Positions 10,069 through 20,219 of a stretch of 64,000 nt of DNA are shown one piece after another. Under the pieces are notes generated by a model, which did no database searches, was not told the origin of the DNA, and saw nothing but the letters and a program-made list of their open reading frames with translations. The DNA is taken from contig NZ_JAJEJP010000001.1 of NCBI RefSeq assembly GCF_021390495.1, positions 1,984,001 through 2,048,000 on the forward strand. Direction: 5' to 3'. Numbering within the stretch: position 1 is the first letter of the stretch; every line of letters starts with the position of its first letter. The stretch is from Paraburkholderia sp. ZP32-5 (GTDB lineage Bacteria; Pseudomonadota; Gammaproteobacteria; Burkholderiales; Burkholderiaceae). The position numbers and the translations under genes were made by a program.

Positions 10069-11772
10069 TCAGCCAGCCGTCAACGGACAGGGCGGATAGA
10101 ACAGCCGGTTGAGCAGGCTTCGCACCATCGGCGCGAGTTCGCCCGCCGTCAGACCGGCTGGCCCGTGACCTTGCGCGGTCAGCGTATCGGCGGCGAGGCC
10201 ATGCAGATACACGCCCGCGAGCGCCGCTTCGTAGCGTGGCAGATGCTGTGCGAGCAGCGCGCCGATGATGCCGCCGAGCACGTCGCCGGTACCGCCGGTC
10301 GCCAGCGCTGCGTTGCCGGTCGGGTTGATCGCGAGGCGTCCGTCGGGCGCGGCGACGATCGTGCCGACACCCTTCAGTACCACGATGCTCGCAAAGCGCG
10401 CCGCGAGCGAGCGCGCGGCCGCCAGCCGGTCGCGCTGCACCGTCGGCGCGTCGCTGCCGAGCAGGCGCGCGGCTTCGAGCGGATGCGGCGTCAGGATGCA
10501 CGGATCGCCTTGCACGCCGCGCGCGGTGACTTCGGCGGCCAGCGTGGGGTCCTTCGCGAGCAGATTCAGCGCGTCCGCGTCGAGCAGTTTCGGCACGTCG
10601 AGTGGCAGCACGTCGTGCAATACGCGCGTTGCGATGTCGCGATGGCCCATCCCGCAGCCGATCGCCAGCGCATCCATTGCATCGAGCGGCAGCGTGTCGA
10701 TTGCGTGCAGCATCAGTTCGGGGTGCGGCGGATCATAGGGCGGGGCGCCTTCGCCGAGCAGCGCGACGTGGACCTTGCCCGCGCCGCTGTAGAGCGCCGC
10801 GCGCGCCGCGAGGATCGGCGCGCCGCACATGCCGGTGTCGCCGCCGACCACCGCGAGGCTGCCGAAGGTGCCCTTGTTGGTCGCGAAATCGCGGGGCGGC
10901 ATGAAGCTGCCAAACAGTTCGGGGGCGTTCAGTTGGATCGATGAGCGGGGGGTAGTGCTACGGGCGCCGCTACCGTCGCTGTCAGCGCCGTTACGCGTGC
11001 TGCTGTCGCTGCCATTGCTGGCGCTACCGCCATCGCCACTGATACCTCGGCTCAGGCCGAGCGGCGCGACCGTTACGCGGCCCGTGAGGTCGCGTCCTTG
11101 CGCGGTGAAAAGCCCCGGTTTTGCGCCAATGAACGTGATCGTATGCGTCGCATGGACCACCGCCGCGCCGCTGCCGCCGACCACCGCGCCGGTATCGCTG
11201 TCGAGGCCGCTCGGCACGTCGAGCGCGAGTACCGCGCCTTGCGTCGGACAGGCGTTCGCGCGTTGTGACAACTGTCGGGCGAGCGTCGCGAACACACCGT
11301 CGAGTGGACGTGCAAGGCCGATGCCGAACATGCCGTCGACGAGCCAGCCATAGCCGTCGAGCGATGCTGGCGGCACAGCGCTCAGCGGCACGCCGGCGGC
11401 ACGCGCGGTATCGAGCGCCCAGCGCGCGTCGGCGGGCTTCACTTCGACCGGCATGCACACGTCGACGGCGATGCCTGCCTTATGCAGCTCGGTTGCAACC
11501 ACCAGCGCATCGCCGCCGTTGTTGCCGGGGCCCGCGATCAGCCATACACGCTGCTGCGACTTCGTCACCGAGGTATCGGCGGCGATGCGTTCGAGCAGCC
11601 AGCGCGCGGCCGCGTGGCCGGCGCGCGCCATCAGCGTGTGTTCGGGCAGCGCGGCCGCGGCTTGCGATTCGGCGACGCGCAGATCAGTCAGCGTAAGCAA
11701 TGGCAGCGCGCGTGGGCATGCGGCATTCAGAGGGTCGACCAGCGTGAGCGGCGTGTTTTCTGCATCGGTCAT
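10069..11772 (-). CDS. nnr: Bifunctional NAD(P)HX epimerase / ADP-dependent dehydratase
   Basis: 567-residue YjeF/Nnr protein that repairs hydrated NAD(P)H. The N-terminal epimerase domain has GPGNNGGDALVVA (about residues 80-92), DGMFGIGLARPL and LDVPSGLDSDTG. The C-terminal ribokinase-like dehydratase has GSLAVVGGDTGMCGAPILAARAAL, TPHPLEAARLLG, VVLKGVGTIVAAPDG, and the ATP site NATGNAALATGGTGDVLGG-like segment. An extra Ser/Gly/Asp/Asn-rich stretch of about 35 residues (about 243-277) sits between the two domains; it is not part of either fold and looks like an expanded linker. The gene is monocistronic on the minus strand, upstream of pgi. Confidence 0.95.
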   Translation of the reverse strand: MTDAENTPLTLVDPLNAACPRALPLLTLTDLRVAESQAAAALPEHTLMARAGHAAARWLLERIAADTSVTKSQQRVWLIAGPGNNGGDALVVATELHKAGIAVDVCMPVEVKPADARWALDTARAAGVPLSAVPPASLDGYGWLVDGMFGIGLARPLDGVFATLARQLSQRANACPTQGAVLALDVPSGLDSDTGAVVGGSGAAVVHATHTITFIGAKPGLFTAQGRDLTGRVTVAPLGLSRGISGDGGSASNGSDSSTRNGADSDGSGARSTTPRSSIQLNAPELFGSFMPPRDFATNKGTFGSLAVVGGDTGMCGAPILAARAALYSGAGKVHVALLGEGAPPYDPPHPELMLHAIDTLPLDAMDALAIGCGMGHRDIATRVLHDVLPLDVPKLLDADALNLLAKDPTLAAEVTARGVQGDPCILTPHPLEAARLLGSDAPTVQRDRLAAARSLAARFASIVVLKGVGTIVAAPDGRLAINPTGNAALATGGTGDVLGGIIGALLAQHLPRYEAALAGVYLHGLAADTLTAQGHGPAGLTAGELAPMVRSLLNRLFYPPCPLTAG

Positions 11773-11996
11773 GGCGAAACCTGGCGGTTCGCCCGCGGCG
11801 AGGCGGGCAGGTTCTGGAATCGCTATGGTAGTGCCGATGCACGCGCGGTGCGCGGGCGCTTTGCCGTGCGTGCATCGGCAAAGCAGCGGGAGGGGAACGA
11901 GAGGGAAGCGGGAAGGCAGCAGTACGTCGATTCGCGACGGTAACGGCGGCCGAAACGAAGCTCATCCGCCCAAGCCGCTCAACACGGCGCGGAACC

Positions 11997-13304
11997 TTAC
12001 TGAAAGCGCTCTGGCCGCAACGCGGCAAGCGTGTCCGGCGCGAGCGTCGGCGTCTGCCCCGAAACGAGTTCGGCGACGAGCTTGCCGGCGCCGCACGCGA
12101 GCCCCCAGCCTGCCGGTCCGTGGCCCACGTTGACGAACAGCCGCGGATGCAGCGCGTTGCCGATCACCGGCAAGCCATCCGGCGACAGCAGCTTCACGCC
12201 TTCCCACGGCAGCGCCGCCGAAATCCGCGCGGCGCCCGGCATCCAGTCGTGCGTCGCCTGGCCGAGCAGCGCGAGCGCTTCTTTCGTCACGGCCTCGCCG
12301 AGCGGCTTGTCGATCTGGCTGGCGCTTTGCAGCACCGCGCCACCGGCGATCCGCAGTCGCTGGTTCATGCGGCTCATGCCGATGCGCTTGACCGCGTCGA
12401 CCATTGCCACATGCGGCACGCATTCCTCGTGAGCGATCGGCGCGACCAGCGTATGCAGCCGCAGCGGATGCAGCGGCAAGCGCAAGCCGGCGCGATCGAG
12501 CAGCGCGAGGCTGCCGTAGCCGGCCGCGACAACCACCGCGTCGGCGTGAATCACCTCGACCTCGCGCGAACGCGATGCGGGCTCGCGCGGCGCCAGCTGG
12601 ACCGACGCGCGCTGGCCTTCGAGACGGATCCCCGACACCTCGCAGCCCGGCATGAATTGCACGCCGCCCTGGGTATCGAGCACCTGTTTGAGCAGCTTCG
12701 CGAAGAGTGGGCAGTTGGCCGTGCGTTCGTGCTCGAACAGCACGGCGCCGGCGAAGGCCGGCTCGGTGGGTACCGCATGCTCGAAGGCCGCGCATTCGGC
12801 TGCCGTCATCACATGATGCGGCACCTCGAACTGACGCAGCAGGTCGAGCGCCGCCGCGCTCTGTTCCCATTCGTGCGCGGCGCGCACCAGGTACAGCAGC
12901 CCGCTCGCCTGTTCGAATTCGAGCCCGAAGCGCGTTTCGACGTCGGCCATCGACTCGCGCGACGATTCGATCAGCGGACGCAGCAGCGCGTACTGACGGG
13001 CGAACGCGTCGGGTTCCTGCAATTCGGCGAGCTGCTTGACGAACTGCCGTGCCGGCCCAGTGAAACCGGTCTTCGCGATGATGCCGTTTTTCGCGCTGTG
13101 GCGGCTCGCCATGAAGGTCGGGCCGAACCAGACGTCGAGCGGCGTGGGCAGCACGGTGCCGCCTTGCCCGTAGGTCGCGCCTTGCGCGACGGTTGCGTGG
13201 CGCTCGACGACACATACGCGGTGGCCGGCCGCGCGCAGGTGATAAGCGGTGGCGACGCCCGCTATCCCGCCGCCAATGACGATGACATCCATGCTCTGAT
13301 TCAA
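11997..13304 (-). CDS. DadA-family FAD-dependent D-amino-acid dehydrogenase/oxidase
   Basis: 435-residue member of the DAO/DadA flavoprotein family, which oxidatively deaminates amino acids and passes electrons to the respiratory chain. The N-terminal dinucleotide motif is [29 protein letters not shown] (residues 8-36), followed by the FAD-contact segment [10 protein letters not shown]. The C-terminal block is [35 protein letters not shown]. It is divergent from purL, with a 282-base shared intergenic region. The substrate cannot be read from sequence; D-alanine dehydrogenase is the closest match by motif pattern, but there is no neighbouring racemase. The 224 bases between it and nnr show nothing I can name. 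Confidence 0.85.
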   Translation of the reverse strand: MNQSMDVIVIGGGIAGVATAYHLRAAGHRVCVVERHATVAQGATYGQGGTVLPTPLDVWFGPTFMASRHSAKNGIIAKTGFTGPARQFVKQLAELQEPDAFARQYALLRPLIESSRESMADVETRFGLEFEQASGLLYLVRAAHEWEQSAAALDLLRQFEVPHHVMTAAECAAFEHAVPTEPAFAGAVLFEHERTANCPLFAKLLKQVLDTQGGVQFMPGCEVSGIRLEGQRASVQLAPREPASRSREVEVIHADAVVVAAGYGSLALLDRAGLRLPLHPLRLHTLVAPIAHEECVPHVAMVDAVKRIGMSRMNQRLRIAGGAVLQSASQIDKPLGEAVTKEALALLGQATHDWMPGAARISAALPWEGVKLLSPDGLPVIGNALHPRLFVNVGHGPAGWGLACGAGKLVAELVSGQTPTLAPDTLAALRPERFQ

Positions 13305-13477
13305 TGTGCCGACAGGCGGCTGAGGCGCGCGCCCGTTGGATGTGACATGCGGTGCACCGCGGCGAAGGTTCGGGCCGCGCGCGCCGATCTGGTGAAAGGC
13401 CGAATGATAGCAGTCAAACCGTCTGAAAAGTCGACCGGACGGTCACCCAAGGCCGCCCATCGGGCTACCCCACAGCC

Positions 13478-13505
13478 CTTTGGACGCCCGTTCCCGGGGT
13501 ATAAT
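13478..13505 (+). promoter_or_regulatory. Sigma-70 promoter for purL
   Basis: A perfect -10 box TATAAT at 13500-13505, 81 bases upstream of the purL start, with a weak CTTTGG at 13478-13483 at 16-bp spacing. The -10 is strong but the -35 is poor. No PurR-like operator or purine riboswitch could be recognised. Confidence 0.6.
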
Positions 13506-13586
13506 CCCGGACTTCCTTTCCGCTTCACGTCGCCTCCGTGCATGCGCGACTCTCCGGCATCATTGAGCGACGCAACGTCAAGTCCC

Positions 13587-16500
13587 ATGGCCCACTTCTC
13601 GTGTTTCCCCGGCGCTTCGGCCCTTTCCGATTTCCGTCAAACCCGCCTGCTCGACACGCTCACGCGCATCGATCCGAATATCACCGGCGTGCGCGGGCAA
13701 TACCTGCATTTCGTCAACGCGCAAACCCCGCTGTCCGCTGACGACAGTGCGAAGGTCGAAGCGCTGATGCACTACGGCGATCCGTTCGTAGAGGGCAAGG
13801 AACGCGGCGCGGCCGAAACCTTCCTCGTGGTGCCGCGCTTCGGCACCGTGTCGCCGTGGGCCAGCAAGGCAACCGATATCGCGCATCTGTGCGGGCTCAC
13901 GCAGGTGCGCCGCATCGAGCGCGGCGTCGAATACACGGTCACGCTGAAAAGCGGCCTGCTCGGCGGCAAAAAAACGCTGTCCGACGAAGCCCGCGCGGCG
14001 GTGGTCGCGGCGCTGCACGACCGCATGACCGAAAGCGTCGCGCCGTCGCGCGATCACGCAATGCATCTGTTCGACGAACTGCCGCCCAAGCCGCTGCAGA
14101 CCGTCGACGTGCTCGCGAGCGGCCGCGGCGCGCTCGAAGCCGCGAACACCGAACTGGGCCTCGCGCTCGCCGACGACGAAATCGACTACCTGGTCGACGC
14201 CTTCACGAAGCTCGGCCGCAACCCGACCGACGTCGAACTGATGATGTTCGCGCAGGCCAACAGCGAGCACTGCCGCCACAAGATCTTCAACGCGGATTGG
14301 ACGATCGACGGCGACAGGCAGGACATGTCGCTGTTCAACATGATCCGCAATACCGAGAAGCTGAACCCGCAGGGCACGATCGTCGCGTATTCGGACAACT
14401 CCGCGATCATGGTCGGCGGCATGGCCGAGCGCTGGTTCCCGCGCAAGCCGGCGCAATCGGGCGCGATGCCCGAACACTACCAGCGCGGCGTCGAACTCAC
14501 GCACACGCTGATGAAGGTGGAAACGCACAACCACCCGACCGCGATCTCGCCGTTCCCGGGCGCCGCGACGGGTGCGGGCGGCGAAATCCGCGACGAAGGC
14601 GCGACCGGCCGCGGCGCGCGTCCGAAAGCGGGGCTCGCCGGCTTTACCGTGTCGAACCTCGAACTGCCGGACGGCGTCGAGGCATGGGAAAACGCTCGCG
14701 ACACCGCGCAGCCGCTCACCCATCGCAATCCGCAAGAGCAGCACGAAGCGTACGGCCGCCCGGACCGCATCGCATCGCCGCTGCAGATCATGATCGACGG
14801 CCCGCTCGGCGGCGCCGCGTTCAACAACGAATTCGGCCGCCCGAACCTCGGCGGCTACTTCCGCGCTTATGAGCAGAACGTCGGCGGCGTAGTGCGCGGC
14901 TATCACAAGCCGATCATGATCGCCGGCGGCATCGGCAATATCTCCGATCAGCACACGCACAAGCACGATCTGCCGGAAGGCTCGCTGCTGATCCAGATCG
15001 GCGGCCCGGGCATGCGCATCGGCATGGGCGGCGGCGCCGCCAGCTCGATGGCGACCGGCACGAATACCGCCGAACTCGACTTCGACTCGGTGCAGCGCGG
15101 CAACCCGGAAATCGAGCGGCGCGCGCAGGAAGTGATCAACGCGTGCTGGCAACTCGGCGACAAGAACCCGATCCTGAGCATTCACGACGTCGGCGCGGGC
15201 GGTCTGTCGAACGCGTTCCCCGAAGTGGTCGACGGCGCCGGCAAGGGCGCAGTGTTCGAGCTGCGCAAGATCCAGCTCGAGGAAAGCGGTCTGTCGCCGC
15301 GCGAAATCTGGTCGAACGAGGCGCAGGAGCGCTATGTGCTGGCGATCGCGCCGGCTGACCTGCCGGCGTTCGAGGCGATGTGCGAGCGCGAGCGCTGCCC
15401 GTTCGCGGTAATCGGCACGGCCACTGCCGAGCGTCAGTTGAAGCTGATCGACGCCGAGCAGAAGGAAGCGTCGCATCAGCCGGTCGACATGCCGATGGAA
15501 GTGCTGCTCGGCAAGCCGCCGCGCATGCATCGCGATGTGAAGCGCGTCGCGCGCAATTTCGAGCCGGTCGACGTGACCGGCCTCGCGCTCGCCGACATCG
15601 CGCAGAGCGTGCTGCGTCACCCGACGGTCGCGAGCAAGTCGTTCCTGATCACGATCGGCGACCGCTCGGTCGGTGGCACGACTGCGCGCGACCAGATGGT
15701 CGGCCCGTGGCAGGTGCCGGTTGCCGACGTCGCGATCACGACGCTCGACTACGCAGGCTTCAGCGGCGAAGCGATGACGATGTCCGAGCGCACGCCGCTC
15801 GCCGTGATCAACGCGCCGGCGTCGGGCCGCATGGCGGTCGGCGAGGCGATCACCAACATCGCGGCGGCGCCGATCGCGTCGCTCGACAAACTGAAGCTGT
15901 CGGCGAACTGGATGGCCGCGTGCGGCGCGCCCGGCGAAGACGCGGCGCTGTACGACACGGTCAAGGCGATCGGCATGGAACTGTGCCCGGCGCTCGGCAT
16001 CGGCATTCCGGTCGGCAAGGATTCGCTGTCGATGCGCACGCGCTGGGAAGATCGCGGCGTCGCGAAGGAGGTGGTCGCGCCGGTTTCGCTGATCATCTCC
16101 GCGTTCGCGCCGGTCGGCGATGTGCGCAAGCATCTGACGCCGCAGTTGCGCCGTGTCAGTGAAGTCGGCGAGTCGGTGCTGATCGCGATCGATCTCGGCC
16201 GCGGCAAGCATCGTCTTGGCGGCAGCATTCTCGCGCAGGTCACGCAGCAGGTCGGCGATACGGTGCCGGATGTCGATGATCCGGAAGATCTGAAGCGCTT
16301 GTTCAACGTGATCCAGGCGCTGAACCAGGACGGCAAGCTGCTCGCGTACCACGACCGCTCGGATGGCGGCCTGTGGGCGACTGTTTGCGAAATGGCGTTC
16401 GCGGGTCATGCCGGCGTGTCGCTGAACGTCGACATGCTGGTGCTCGATCCGCACCACGAATCCGACTACGGCGACGCGAAGGACTGGGCGAAGCAGACCA

Positions 16501-17663
16501 GCGGCCGTCGCGAAGACCGCACGATTCGCGCGCTGTTCAACGAAGAACTCGGCGCGGTGGTGCAGGTGCGCGCGGCCGATCGCGACGCGGTGCTCGGCAC
16601 GTTGCGCGAACACGGTCTGTCGGCGTGCTCGCATGTGATCGGCAAGATCAACGAGCGCGATGTGATCGAGGTCTATCGCGACGCGAAGAAGGTCTACGAT
16701 GCGCCGCGCGCCGAACTGCATCGCACGTGGAGCGAGGTGAGTTGGCGCATCGCGCGTCTGCGCGACAACCCGGCCTGCGCCGACGCTGAGCACGACACGC
16801 TGCTCGACGCGGCCGATCCGGGCATCACGCCGGTGCTGAGCTTCGATCCGGCCGAGGATGTCGCCGCGCCGTTTATCGGCAAGGCTGCGCGTCCGCGTGT
16901 CGCGATCCTGCGCGAGCAGGGCGTGAACTCGCATCTGGAAACGGCCTATGCGTTCGACCGTGCCGGCTTCGACGCGCACGACGTGCATATGAGCGATCTG
17001 TTGACGGGCCGAGCTAATCTGGCGGATTTCGCCGGCGCGGTCGCATGCGGCGGCTTCTCGTACGGCGATACGTTGGGCGCGGGCGAGGGCTGGGCGAAAA
17101 CGATCCGCTTCAACGCGCAACTCGCCGACATGTTCGCGGCATTCTTCGGCCGTAACGACACGTTTGCGCTCGGCATCTGCAACGGTTGCCAGATGATGAG
17201 CAGCCTCGCGTCGATGATCCCGGGCGCCGAAGCCTGGCCGAAATTCACGCGCAACAAGTCAGAGAAGTTCGAAGCGCGCTTCTCGCTGGTCGAAGTGCAG
17301 AGTTCGCCGTCGATCTTCTTCGCCGGCATGGAAGGCTCGCGCATTCCGGTCGCGGTCGCGCACGGCGAAGGTTATGCGGACTTCTCGCAGCAGGGCGATG
17401 CGTCGAAGGTTGCGATCGCGATGCGTTATGTCGATCACCGTGGTCAGGCGACCGAGCAGTACCCGTTCAATCCGAACGGTTCGCCAGCCGGTATCACGTC
17501 GGTCACGACGGCCGACGGCCGCTTCACGGTGCTGATGCCGCACACCGAGCGCGTGCATCGCGCGGTGCAGATGAGCTGGCATCCGGAAGGCTGGGGCGAG
17601 GGCGTCACGGACGGAAGCCCGTGGATGCGCGTGTTCCAGAACGCGCGTCGCTGGTTGGGTTGA
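13587..17663 (+). CDS. purL: Phosphoribosylformylglycinamidine synthase (single-chain PurL)
   Basis: 1358-residue large-type PurL, the fourth step of purine synthesis: FGAR + ATP + glutamine to FGAM. The N-terminal domain begins [17 protein letters not shown]. The FGAM-synthase core has [14 protein letters not shown], the metal/ATP region [29 protein letters not shown], and [20 protein letters not shown]. The C-terminal class I glutaminase domain (about 1090-1358) has [14 protein letters not shown], the nucleophile Cys in GICNGCQMM, and the catalytic His/Glu in [11 protein letters not shown]. The frame is open for 489 codons upstream, across the antisense oxidase gene. The family N-terminus and the promoter at 13500 support the start at 13587. 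Confidence 0.97.
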   Translation: MAHFSCFPGASALSDFRQTRLLDTLTRIDPNITGVRGQYLHFVNAQTPLSADDSAKVEALMHYGDPFVEGKERGAAETFLVVPRFGTVSPWASKATDIAHLCGLTQVRRIERGVEYTVTLKSGLLGGKKTLSDEARAAVVAALHDRMTESVAPSRDHAMHLFDELPPKPLQTVDVLASGRGALEAANTELGLALADDEIDYLVDAFTKLGRNPTDVELMMFAQANSEHCRHKIFNADWTIDGDRQDMSLFNMIRNTEKLNPQGTIVAYSDNSAIMVGGMAERWFPRKPAQSGAMPEHYQRGVELTHTLMKVETHNHPTAISPFPGAATGAGGEIRDEGATGRGARPKAGLAGFTVSNLELPDGVEAWENARDTAQPLTHRNPQEQHEAYGRPDRIASPLQIMIDGPLGGAAFNNEFGRPNLGGYFRAYEQNVGGVVRGYHKPIMIAGGIGNISDQHTHKHDLPEGSLLIQIGGPGMRIGMGGGAASSMATGTNTAELDFDSVQRGNPEIERRAQEVINACWQLGDKNPILSIHDVGAGGLSNAFPEVVDGAGKGAVFELRKIQLEESGLSPREIWSNEAQERYVLAIAPADLPAFEAMCERERCPFAVIGTATAERQLKLIDAEQKEASHQPVDMPMEVLLGKPPRMHRDVKRVARNFEPVDVTGLALADIAQSVLRHPTVASKSFLITIGDRSVGGTTARDQMVGPWQVPVADVAITTLDYAGFSGEAMTMSERTPLAVINAPASGRMAVGEAITNIAAAPIASLDKLKLSANWMAACGAPGEDAALYDTVKAIGMELCPALGIGIPVGKDSLSMRTRWEDRGVAKEVVAPVSLIISAFAPVGDVRKHLTPQLRRVSEVGESVLIAIDLGRGKHRLGGSILAQVTQQVGDTVPDVDDPEDLKRLFNVIQALNQDGKLLAYHDRSDGGLWATVCEMAFAGHAGVSLNVDMLVLDPHHESDYGDAKDWAKQTSGRREDRTIRALFNEELGAVVQVRAADRDAVLGTLREHGLSACSHVIGKINERDVIEVYRDAKKVYDAPRAELHRTWSEVSWRIARLRDNPACADAEHDTLLDAADPGITPVLSFDPAEDVAAPFIGKAARPRVAILREQGVNSHLETAYAFDRAGFDAHDVHMSDLLTGRANLADFAGAVACGGFSYGDTLGAGEGWAKTIRFNAQLADMFAAFFGRNDTFALGICNGCQMMSSLASMIPGAEAWPKFTRNKSEKFEARFSLVEVQSSPSIFFAGMEGSRIPVAVAHGEGYADFSQQGDASKVAIAMRYVDHRGQATEQYPFNPNGSPAGITSVTTADGRFTVLMPHTERVHRAVQMSWHPEGWGEGVTDGSPWMRVFQNARRWLG

Positions 17664-17684
17664 TAGCAGCGCATCACAGCAATA

Positions 17685-17710
17685 AAAAAGCCGCCCACGG
17701 GCGGCTTTTT
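17685..17710 (+). terminator. Terminator after purL
   Basis: 12-bp complementarity AAAAAGCCGCCC/GGGCGGCTTTTT (17685-17696 with 17699-17710), functional loop about 4 bases, T run. The A run on the other side makes it work in both directions, serving the convergent parvulin gene as well. Confidence 0.9.
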
Positions 17711-17779
17711 CACATTCAGGCTTCTTCAGAACCGAACGGGCTATGCAAAGCCCATCCGCTCACTGAACGCCACTGAGTG

Positions 17780-18559
17780 TCACTGAATCTTCGCGTTCTT
17801 ACGCAGACCTTCTTCGAACGCCTGCAGCTTTTCCTGCTGGATCTGCTGCACGATCTGCGCGCGCACCTGCTCGAGCGGCGGCGGGGTGATCGCGCGGATA
17901 TCGTCGACGCGGATGATGTGCCAGCCGAATTGCGTATGCACCGGCGTGTCGGTCATCTGGCCTTTCTGCAGGTGCGTGGCCGCATCCGCGAATTCAGGCA
18001 CGTAAGCCTTCGGGTCCGACCAGTCGAGATCGCCGCCGTTCTTGCCCGATCCCGGATCCTTCGAATATTGCTTGGCCAGATCTTCGAAGCTGGCTCCTGC
18101 CTTGATCTTCGCGATCAGGTCCTTCGCCTGCTGCTCGTTGTCGACGAGGATGTGATGCAGGTGATATTCCTTGCCGCCCGCGTCCTTGACCAGCGCGTTG
18201 TAGCGCGCGGTGACTTCGGCGTCGGTCGGCTGATTGTTCTTCACGAAGTCTTCGATCAGCGCGCGCAGCACGACCGTTTGCTGTGCCACCGCGATTTGCG
18301 CCTTGATGTCCGGACGGTTCGGCAGGCCGCGACGCAGTGCTTCCTGCATCAGGATTTCGCGATTCACGAGTTCTTCACGCACGGCTTGCTGCAATTGCGG
18401 CGTGTCCTGCTGGCCCTGATGAACCAGTTGCTCGACCAATGCGTCGGCGCGTGCTTTCGGAATCGGCGTACCGTTCACGACGGCGATGTTCTGTGCGAAT
18501 GCAGGTGCGGCCGCGAACGCAGCCAGCAGTACCCAAAGGCGGGTTTTCTTCAAGGTCAT
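17780..18559 (-). CDS. Periplasmic parvulin-type peptidyl-prolyl isomerase
   Basis: 259-residue exported PpiC/SurA-family isomerase. The signal peptide (residues 1-22, MTLKKTRLWVLLAAFAAAPAFA) is cleaved before QNIAVVNG. An N-terminal chaperone-like helical region follows (about 30-130, EELVNREILMQEALRRGLP). The parvulin domain (about 135-230) shows YHLHHILVDNEQQA, DPGSGKNGGDLDWSDP and TQFGWHIIRVDDIR. This layout matches the short Burkholderia/Bordetella Par27-like chaperone-isomerases that assist outer-membrane protein folding (inference). It follows bolA on the same strand with a 9-base gap, so yciB-bolA-parvulin is one likely transcript. Confidence 0.9.
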   Translation of the reverse strand: MTLKKTRLWVLLAAFAAAPAFAQNIAVVNGTPIPKARADALVEQLVHQGQQDTPQLQQAVREELVNREILMQEALRRGLPNRPDIKAQIAVAQQTVVLRALIEDFVKNNQPTDAEVTARYNALVKDAGGKEYHLHHILVDNEQQAKDLIAKIKAGASFEDLAKQYSKDPGSGKNGGDLDWSDPKAYVPEFADAATHLQKGQMTDTPVHTQFGWHIIRVDDIRAITPPPLEQVRAQIVQQIQQEKLQAFEEGLRKNAKIQ

Positions 18560-18568
18560 CGAGAGTTC

Positions 18569-18880
18569 CTAGCGGGGCAATGAAGCAAATTCTTCGGGCG
18601 TATACGCCGTGATGGCAAGGGCATGAATGCCGCGCTGCATGGCGTCGGCCAGCGCATCATACACCATGCGATGCCGCGCCACGCGGGGCTTGCCGGCAAA
18701 TGCGACCGTCACGATAGTGACACTGAAATGGCCACCGGCGGAGGCTCCCGCATGACCCGCGTGCTGCGCGCTGTCGTCGCTGATGCGGATCGATTCGACC
18801 GGTGCAAGCGCGGCGGTCAGGCGTGCTTCGATCAGCGCGGCGCGCTCGGCGGTGGTGGCGTGCATGAACAGATCGCTCAT
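18569..18880 (-). CDS. bolA: BolA-family protein
   Basis: 103-residue BolA/IbaG-type protein with the class II KH-like fold. BolA proteins partner monothiol glutaredoxins in iron-sulfur trafficking and affect envelope morphology. Visible motifs are the first-helix region IEARLTAALAPVESIRISDDS, the variable loop with His40 and His43 (DSAQHAGHAGAS) that can serve as cluster ligand, and the FAGKPRVARHRMVYDALADAM block with the conserved RHRMVY. The start lies 1 base from the yciB stop, and AAGGAAG within the end of yciB acts as its ribosome-binding site, so translation is coupled. Confidence 0.92.
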   Translation of the reverse strand: MSDLFMHATTAERAALIEARLTAALAPVESIRISDDSAQHAGHAGASAGGHFSVTIVTVAFAGKPRVARHRMVYDALADAMQRGIHALAITAYTPEEFASLPR

Positions 18881-18881
18881 G

Positions 18882-19412
18882 TCATTCTTCCTTCATGTAC
18901 TTCGACAGCCACAGGCTCTGTCCGACGATGAACACGAGCAGGCAGCCGGTTGCGCCGAACAGTTTGAAATTCACCCATTGATCGGTCGTGTAGTGATAAG
19001 CGACGAACAGGTTGAGCAGGCCGAGCAGCACGAAAAACACCGCCCAGACCAGGTTCAGCTTGCCCCAGATCGCGTGCGGCAGCGTGATCTGCTTGCCCAT
19101 CATCGCTTCGATCAGGTTCTTGTTGAAGACGAGCTGCGATACGGTCAGCGCGACCGAGAACGCCCAGTACAACACGGTCGGCTTCCACTTGATAAAGGTG
19201 TCGTTATGCAGCACGAGCGTCGCGCCGCCGAACACGGTGACGACGCCGAGACTCACCCACAGCATCGGATCGACCTTGCGGTGGCGGAACGCCACGAACG
19301 CGATCTGTACCAGCGTGGCGACGATCGCCACTGCCGTCGCCGTGAAAATGCCCCAGATCTTGAAGGCGACGAAGAACAGGATGATCGGGAACAGATCGAA
19401 CAGGAATTTCAT
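18882..19412 (-). CDS. yciB: Inner-membrane septation protein YciB (IspA/IspZ family)
   Basis: 176-residue polytopic membrane protein with about five hydrophobic helices; the family is involved in septation and envelope integrity. It starts [21 protein letters not shown], as family members do, and contains [20 protein letters not shown], the conserved [35 protein letters not shown] and a C-terminal KYMKEE. A longer in-frame start at 19547 would add 45 non-conserved residues; the 19412 start restores the standard length and N-terminus. First gene of the yciB-bolA-parvulin run. Confidence 0.94.
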   Translation of the reverse strand: MKFLFDLFPIILFFVAFKIWGIFTATAVAIVATLVQIAFVAFRHRKVDPMLWVSLGVVTVFGGATLVLHNDTFIKWKPTVLYWAFSVALTVSQLVFNKNLIEAMMGKQITLPHAIWGKLNLVWAVFFVLLGLLNLFVAYHYTTDQWVNFKLFGATGCLLVFIVGQSLWLSKYMKEE

Positions 19413-19708
19413 TATCTGGCCGGGAAATCGGAGAGTTGGTCGAACAAAGCGTCGAATGGTGAAGGGCGCCGGCTGAGCGGCGCATGGGGGTATCCGCGGC
19501 GCGCCAGCCGGCCTGAACTGCAACGGCGACACCGCGGCGGCGGGCAAATGGCGTTCCGCGAAGTTCGCTAATCACCCGCGTTGCTTTTGCAAAACGTGCA
19601 ACCCAAATGAAGGGCTGCTCGTCTAACCGGCTCGCCCAACCTTGTGCCAAAAAGGGCCGAACCGGCAGTTTCGCCGCCGGTCGCGTGCCGCTGGCCCGAG
19701 CTTGCGCG

Positions 19709-20131
19709 TTACTTGGGCTCGAATTGTAACGCAGCCGAATTGATGCAGTAACGCAGACCCGTCGGCGCCGGGCCATCCTCGAACACGTGGCCGAGGTGCG
19801 CGCCGCAGTTCTTGCATTGAACCTCGATGCGCAGCATGCCGTGCGAGCGGTCGGTTTTCTCGGCGATCACCTCGCCGTTGATCGGCCGGAAGTAGCTCGG
19901 CCAGCCGCAGCCGGCATCGAATTTCGTATCCGACTCGAACAGCGGCGTGCCGCAACACACGCAATCGTAGACGCCACGTTCCCAGTGATCGCTATAACGG
20001 CCGGTGAACGGCCGCTCGGTGGCCGCGTGGCGGGTCACCTGATATTCGACGTCGGACAGCTGCTCGCGCCACTCGGCATCGCTTTTCTGCACGGCTGGGG
20101 CGTCATGCTTGAGGTCGTCGGGATTGTTCAT
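19709..20131 (-). CDS. msrB: Peptide methionine-R-sulfoxide reductase MsrB
   Basis: 140-residue MsrB, which reduces methionine-R-sulfoxide in oxidised proteins using thioredoxin. It shows the two zinc-binding CxxC pairs (CVCC in [12 protein letters not shown] and CKNC in [14 protein letters not shown]), the fold motif [18 protein letters not shown], and the catalytic Cys in [11 protein letters not shown] near the C-terminus. There is no signal peptide, so it is cytoplasmic. It lies immediately downstream of selO on the same strand with an 88-base gap; co-transcription is plausible and links two redox-associated functions. Confidence 0.96.
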   Translation of the reverse strand: MNNPDDLKHDAPAVQKSDAEWREQLSDVEYQVTRHAATERPFTGRYSDHWERGVYDCVCCGTPLFESDTKFDAGCGWPSYFRPINGEVIAEKTDRSHGMLRIEVQCKNCGAHLGHVFEDGPAPTGLRYCINSAALQFEPK

Positions 20132-20219
20132 GGTCGGTTTCCTGTCTCGGGTTGATCTTGGTGCGGGGCTGGCGTCGCTACCGGCGTTGAACTCCCGCGC
20201 ATGTCGCGAAGTCGGCGCA

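Noticed and set aside
12120..13586. 489-codon in-frame extension upstream of purL
   Set aside because: It is antisense to a clear DadA-family gene and its translation is Arg/His/Gln-rich; PurL starts at 13587 by family length and promoter position.
13305..13586. Purine riboswitch or PurR box upstream of purL
   Set aside because: No conserved aptamer core or palindromic PurR-like site could be recognised.
13578..17120. 1180-codon open frame antisense to purL
   Set aside because: Arg/His/Asp-rich translation with no family motif; it mirrors purL codon bias in a GC-rich genome.
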